DNA of 64,000 nt from Zhengitettix transpicula (Eukaryota > Arthropoda > Insecta > Orthoptera > Tetrigidae): positions 207,000,746 through 207,064,745 of the forward strand of contig CM073590.1 of NCBI GenBank assembly GCA_037074705.1. The letters run 5' to 3'. Below are positions 58,641-64,000 of the stretch, one piece after another. The position numbers and the translations under genes were made by a program. Within the stretch, counting starts at the first letter, position 1, and the number at the start of each line of letters is the position of its first letter. Below the pieces are notes generated by a model, which searched no databases, was not told the origin of the DNA, and saw nothing but the letters and a program-made list of their open reading frames with translations.

Positions 58641-59798
58641 TAGTTATTGGCGAATGGAATAATATTCATTTTCTTTTAATAAAACCTAAAAGTTGCATAG
58701 ATTTATTAATAGATGCATATGTGCATTAAATGTCAATTTTGCAATAAAATATTATTCCCAAGTCTTTACTGACTTTAACTCTTTCAAAGACTTAACAATC
58801 AATTTTATAGGAAAAAAATCATATTTCTAGATCTCAAGAATACAATTTTTTTACAATTTGACTTATTTAATTTAATATTTTTCTCTCTACACCAATATAA
58901 TTTATTAAATTATGAAATATTTTTCAAAATACATTGTTTAATTTCAACTTAAATTCAGGTATCATACTTTCAATGTGTTTGTTTCCAATAATGATATTTA
59001 GTAATTTTATACTGAATACTGAGGCTTAATAAATTAAGTTAATTCTGTTATGCTTATGTTTTGATAAATACATATTCTCATATTTTTTAAAATTCATTCT
59101 CTTTATTCTGATTAAAAGTCGCATAGAATCTTCCCCGTTAGTATGTCTGAATTAAAATTTTGTAACGATGAACAAATACTCGGCTACTACCCTTATAATC
59201 GTAAATCAATTGTCCCTAGTAACTTCAGAGTTGGATTGTATCATTAAATTAATACCAGCGGGTAAAATGAATGTTGGAGTATATTTATTGAAATAAAACA
59301 TTTACGAGTAATAGTGGAACATATTAACGTATTTAACGACTACGGGAGAGGACAACAGATCTGTCACTATACACGTAAAGAGTACAACATTAATAAAACC
59401 AGCAAAGGTAAAGAAGACGCAACTGCATCAGCAGAAGACCAGATGTGCGTCAAAGAACCTGTTGGGAGTTTATTTCGGTGAAGGTAATGTTAAAAATACC
59501 ACATGTTTCATACAAGCGACCAAATATATCAGTCATGGAGTGTCTACACAATTCCAATTGTATGATGACGATAAAGTCGAACATGCGCCGATCTTTGTGA
59601 CCCGGTTATTTATAATAATAATGATATTTACGAGTAAATGAACAGTTTTTGAAATTTACTCTGAACATGATGTTTATTCCCCTAAGCAGTAAAATATATG
59701 AAAATCAAACCCCGGTCAGAGGTGTCTCATAGAGGTGAAAAAAAGTAATGAAAATAATTTCGTGTTATTTATTTACTACCGTGTTTACGTATAGTTTT
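58641..59798. other. Unannotated AT-rich stretch
   Basis: Nothing recognised. Confidence 0.45.
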
Positions 59799-60341
59799 AT
59801 ATATGTTACCGGCAAAGTTTAAAATCCGGCATTATATACAATGCCTAGGCATTGCAATGTACAAAATGATTCATATTTCACACATTTCCGAGGCATTCTG
59901 TAGAATTCCAAATGAGTAACCGGCAAAGTATGAAATACATATCGTGGTGGCAAGACAAAATGTCATTCAAGCCAACCATTTTGCAATAAGTAGGCTAGTT
60001 TTAATTGTTTATTTTTATATGAAAATTTTGTTTCCTTTAATAAGAAAAGCATAAATTTTGTTTTGTGCAACTTTCATCTTTCTTTACGTATTTTGAATAA
60101 TTTTTTTTAATGGAACTCTCATTATTTTTTCATCATAAATTTTGTATTTTTGAGGAATGTACGTAATTTATATAATTGCCTATACTTTGTCTAAATAGAA
60201 TTTGTCATTCTATAGATTGCCTAGGGAAAGTATTTAATAATTCTTATATTTCATACATTGCTTAAAAACACCGGGCATTATATACAATGCCTAGGCCTTC
60301 TATACAATGTCGGTTTTTCATACATTTCCGGTAACATATAT
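59799..60341. mobile_element. MITE-like element with about 60-bp terminal inverted repeats
   Basis: ATATATGTTACCGG at 59799 is mirrored exactly by CCGGTAACATATAT at 60328-60341. Inverted similarity continues through the next 45 bp to the palindromic core AATGCCTAGGCATT (59840) and its partner near 60285. The terminal word TAACCGGCAAAGTATGAAAT recurs internally at about 59917, and CCTAGG recurs at about 60220. The flanking ATATAT is present on both sides and may be the target duplication, but as a palindrome it cannot be separated from the repeat. No transposase. Confidence 0.78.
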
Positions 60342-60644
60342 GTGAAAGTATGGCGCTATTTAAAAAAATAGATTTAGATTGATTTCAAGAGACCTCTCCT
60401 GAGCAAATTAGACAAGTCAAAATTACTATTATATAGATAAGCATAAAATACATTAATGGAAAAATAAAAATAATGAGATTAGTACAAAAATTTGGTATAT
60501 TACATATATGAGGTAGTAGAAAAATTCATGAAACAGAAATGATAAAATACACTTGAAAAGTAACACTGCACTTTTGATTACTGCAAATGAATTTAGCTGG
60601 AAAAATAATTAATTAGTTACAATAGAAGCTAAGCGTTTTATATT

Positions 60645-61115
60645 TTACTTTTTTTTTTAGGGCAACAGGCTACATGAGGGTAATCCACGTTGGGCAACTC
60701 CCCTTTAATAGCATAGGAAGGGATTTGAAAGGGGGATGCGGAAGGGTAGCGGAAGGTAGTCAAGGGTTAACTAGGGCCCCCGGGCTATATTTTAAGGATC
60801 CTACCCGGCATTCGTTTAAAGAAATGTAGGGAAAACCCTAGAAAAACCTCCATCAGGTAGGTCAGGCACTGTGTACTTACTTGTCCCACACCTTTCTGAT
60901 AGCCGGAGAGGAGTATGCTTTGGGGACGCAACATTCCGTTCTCCGTGCCTCGACCAGTTTAGGAGGCAGCTGGCCGACTATTCCAATGGGAATAGCGGAC
61001 AACTCTTACCGTATGCCCAAGCTCTGTGACCCCGGAACATACACCTCTCAGAACAGGCCGAGGTGCCTCGGCTTGTGGGAACCTTAGTTCAAAAACGGTG
61101 AGGAAAAGGCATCCT
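60645..61115 (-). mobile_element. Family A retroposon, long copy
   Basis: On the minus strand: GGATGCCTTTTCCTCACCG, then the full GC-rich body, the CATGTAGCCTGTTGCCC end and an A-run (T-run 60650-60658 on plus). It closely matches 8040-8578 and 30130-30626 but lacks their extreme 5' part. Confidence 0.82.
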
Positions 61116-62340
61116 TCATTATTTCCCTTTAATATTGTCCGTTATCAACACAGCTGCATTTTAAAGATAAGTTATTTTGTCTCGAGTAACTTAAAAAATA
61201 AATATTACTATTTTCGTGGTGAGAATTGACCCAGCGTTAAAATACGTGTGCCGCAGGTTTGCCTTAAACCATACAAGTATAATAGTACAGACTGAAATTG
61301 TTAGCACTTCATAGACTCGAAAACGACTATTTCAGTTTAGTTACATCTGGATCTTCGAATTAGGAATCTGTGTAGTGAGAGACTTTGTAATATTGGAGCT
61401 GTTTTATTTTTTAGCCAATAACTTTTCTGACGCGCACTCACTACCGAAGGCGTAATGCTTCGTGCAATCGTTTCTTTTTGTCATATTTTTTTCTGACGGA
61501 AGATGTTCATTGATAGCTACTACAATTCGAAGGAGGCCGAACACTGGCCGTCCACGAGCCATTTGAAACATGGTAGCGCAATTGAATTAGGTTTAATTTG
61601 GTTTCATTATCAGATGTAAACCGCGAGGACAAATGGGAGAATTTCTGGAAATGCAATTTTCCACTTCTAGCGAACGTAACTGAGAAATTGAATTGTAAAA
61701 AAATATTTTGAAGTCCGTATTGATTAGTTTTAGTGATTTTTGCCTTTTCATGAAGAACAACCGCCGTGGTCGCCCGTTTCTTTCTCGCACATCCGACAAT
61801 GCGTCCTCGTAGTCGATGAAATTATGTCCTCGCCGTTGTGAAAAATATTTTCAGAGTAATTATGTTAAAAACTAAGGAACGTTTCCTGTTTGTAAGCTAA
61901 ACAGTTAGAATAGAAAGGAGAGACTTTTGAATTTAAAGCACCTCGCGCACAGAATCAGACTCAGTGAATGCACCGTGAATGTTCGATACTTAAAGTGGTG
62001 TGTGAGTTCCTGAGAGCTTGTGGTAGTGCGTATGTCGGAGGATGCACGTAGGCTCGTCCTGTCAGAGGTGGTCCGCTCTCCAATAATGCGCACTTCCTCA
62101 AGGATCCACGAACGCCGCTACTGCGCCGCAGGAAACGAAGCGCATGAATAACCTGCATTAAGCAGCACCACATCATAGGATGACAATGTATTATATGACC
62201 GACGAAACCTGAAATGCTTTTAAGAAACGATTTTTTTCTCTCAAAAATGAAATTTTAAAAAATCCAGCTACATCTCCATATTTAATTAATATGCACACCA
62301 TTGTTTTTGTTCAATTAGTAGATCAAATATCTATTCTTGT
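61116..62340. other. Unannotated stretch
   Basis: Nothing recognised. A GC-richer patch at 61930-62170 has overlapping short minus-strand frames without motifs. Confidence 0.45.
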
Positions 62341-62480
62341 TCCCTGTCACGTGTTTTGGATAGTCATAAACTCTGATAACTTCTAATCGCATCACATAAT
62401 TTACAATCTAACCGTTTCATTATTTCCCTGTCACGTGTATTGGATAGTTACGAACGCTGATATCACGTAATATACAACAG
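62341..62480. repeat. Diverged 84-bp tandem repeat
   Basis: The words TCCCTGTCACGTGT.TTGGATAG, then CTGATA, recur at 62341 and 62425. The second unit is shortened by an internal deletion and ends in ATCACGTAATATACAAC, which aligns with ATCACATAATTTACAATC. Confidence 0.85.
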
Positions 62481-64000
62481 TTTTCTGCTCATTGCCACTG
62501 GGATAATATTCCACATTCGATAATATCTGTCACAGTTTCTCGCAATCTGTAAACAAAATTACGAAATTTTGCGTCAGGTTCGTATTTCGCACTATTGCAT
62601 GCGCGTAAGTTAGAAGTTTGACAATGTATGGATCAAAATATTTCCTCTTGAGCCACATTCCTGAGGACGAATCAAAATTTAAAAAATAATTTTAATATTT
62701 AGTTATACATAATAACGAAATTATTGTATTGAATTGCATGTATTATTAGAATAGGTGGGAATTTTCGCGGTGGCAGTTCCATAAAATAACAAAAGTACAA
62801 CGAGAAATTACAGAAAATAATTTTTAAAACACAAATTAAAAATTTTGAAATATTCTTGTATTTACAACATAAACACCTAATATTTCAATGTTTCTAAATT
62901 ATTTTTAAAAACCTATGTATTCATAGCGAAAATCTCTAGTAATTATAATCACAAAATATCATTCATCTCTTTGATTTGTATACTAACGGTAACAGGAGAC
63001 TTTGTATTCTTGTATTCAGCATTACAATTCTGTAAGACTATAAAAATATATATATAAATCATTATAAAATTTTTATATTATTGTGAACCGAGAAAAATTA
63101 ATTGACACATTTTTTACATTTGTTTTTTTTTCATATGATATTTATGGAACGGTCACCAAAGGTTCCGTTGCTCTTATTGTAAAAATAATGAAAGAAACAC
63201 AATGTCACTGTAATTTGTTTATTTTTTATAAAAATAATACAACAGCCTTAATAATAAAATATTTAAAAAATCATTATTTGATTTTTACGAAGGTAATACA
63301 CAACGTTTACTAGAAAATTACATTTACATTCTACAGCATTCCTATTTTTACAGTATGTAGAAACATCCCGTAGGAACAAAATTTCATTTTTCCACATATT
63401 CCCTACCTTCTCAGCCATTTAGTTAACTCTCTACACAATGTCAGGAGTTAGTGCGGTGTGGGATCTGCCGCTGCGAGGAGTATCCCGAATATTGGCGTAC
63501 CCTCCTTCACTACGTAATCTGCTTCCTTACCAGACTAACTGTACTACGATCGTCAGTAGTATTATACACATTTTTCAACCTCTTGTGGGCGTTTCCTGCT
63601 ATTTCGTTTTCACAGCACTGGAATTTTATATCAGCAAGTTGGTTTTGACTAATGTCAAGTACAGCAGACCTCCTGAAGACGAGCGGGAATGGGTTTAAAT
63701 AAATTTGAACTATCGGGAAGGATATATATGTCAACTCCATATATTGCAAAGGTGTTGAATAAAAACTAAATTTAATTAAAAATATTGTTTAATTTTAGAG
63801 TGACCCTCGTATTTATTTGAAGTTTGAATTAAAATACAATATCGACATATATGAGATAAAATTACAGAATAAAATATGAGTTTCAGAAATACGAGGATAA
63901 TGTAAGGAACAACAAAGGAAACTCATAACGGGGCTAAGAGGTTCAGTTTTTCATCCACATAATTTAATTATCCTTAATATGCCTACAGATAAGTCCATCT
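62481..64000. other. Unannotated AT-rich stretch to window end
   Basis: Nothing recognised. The block 63430-63700 is somewhat GC-richer, with frames open on both strands (86 and 79 codons) but no motif. Confidence 0.45.

Noticed and set aside
1..64000. CRISPR array, operons, ribosome binding sites or prokaryotic promoters
   Set aside because: No regularly spaced repeats and no bacterial gene organisation. The content is eukaryotic.

Overview
This window is AT-rich (about two thirds A+T by eye) nuclear DNA from an animal. It is most likely an arthropod and probably an insect with a large, transposon-rich genome. The evidence is the mix of mobile elements: Penelope-like retroelements with GIY-YIG endonuclease remnants, Jockey/CR1-like and I-like LINEs, small non-autonomous Helitrons with insect-style termini, a tRNA-derived SINE, LTR-type fragments and simple TA/CA repeats. 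I name no species. I found no convincing host exon, no intact gene and no structural RNA gene. Nearly all short open frames look like chance or transposon shadows.

Layout. 1-10 kb: three Helitrons (173-906, 6230-7022, 8910-9667), two copies of an A-tailed retroposon called 'family A' here, then a tRNA-SINE (9933). 10-17 kb: a cluster of family A dimers interleaved with two Penelope GIY-YIG pseudogene fragments (12150-13289), then unannotated DNA. 16.5-20.2 kb: inverted repeats carrying hammerhead-ribozyme-like cores. 23-28.6 kb: a second SINE, a possible mariner scrap, a truncated Helitron, and a composite of an LTR-like element, a Helitron and family A. 30-34.7 kb: a long family A copy and an I-clade LINE 3' end. 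35-41 kb: the longest open frame (163 aa, unrecognised), a 1.3-kb LTR-like element inside a TA microsatellite, an inverted pair of LINE tails and a Jockey-like reverse transcriptase pseudogene. 41.9-46.1 kb: more hammerhead-like inverted repeats, a Helitron and an 87-bp tandem duplication. 48-55 kb: direct repeats, a CA/TA microsatellite, a third SINE, family A, a third Penelope fragment and another hammerhead-like pair. 57-61 kb: LINE tail and RT remnants, a 0.54-kb terminal-inverted-repeat element, and family A.

The most interesting signals are two. First, there is a recurrent set of hammerhead-like cores (CTGANGA, helix II, GAAA), several of them in inverted pairs, in the same window as Penelope-like coding remnants; that element class is known to carry hammerhead ribozymes. 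Second, two LTR-like elements sit inside TA microsatellites and carry tandem copies of the module 'LTR 3' end plus tRNA-Lys-type primer binding site'. Both are read by eye and need alignment and folding to confirm.
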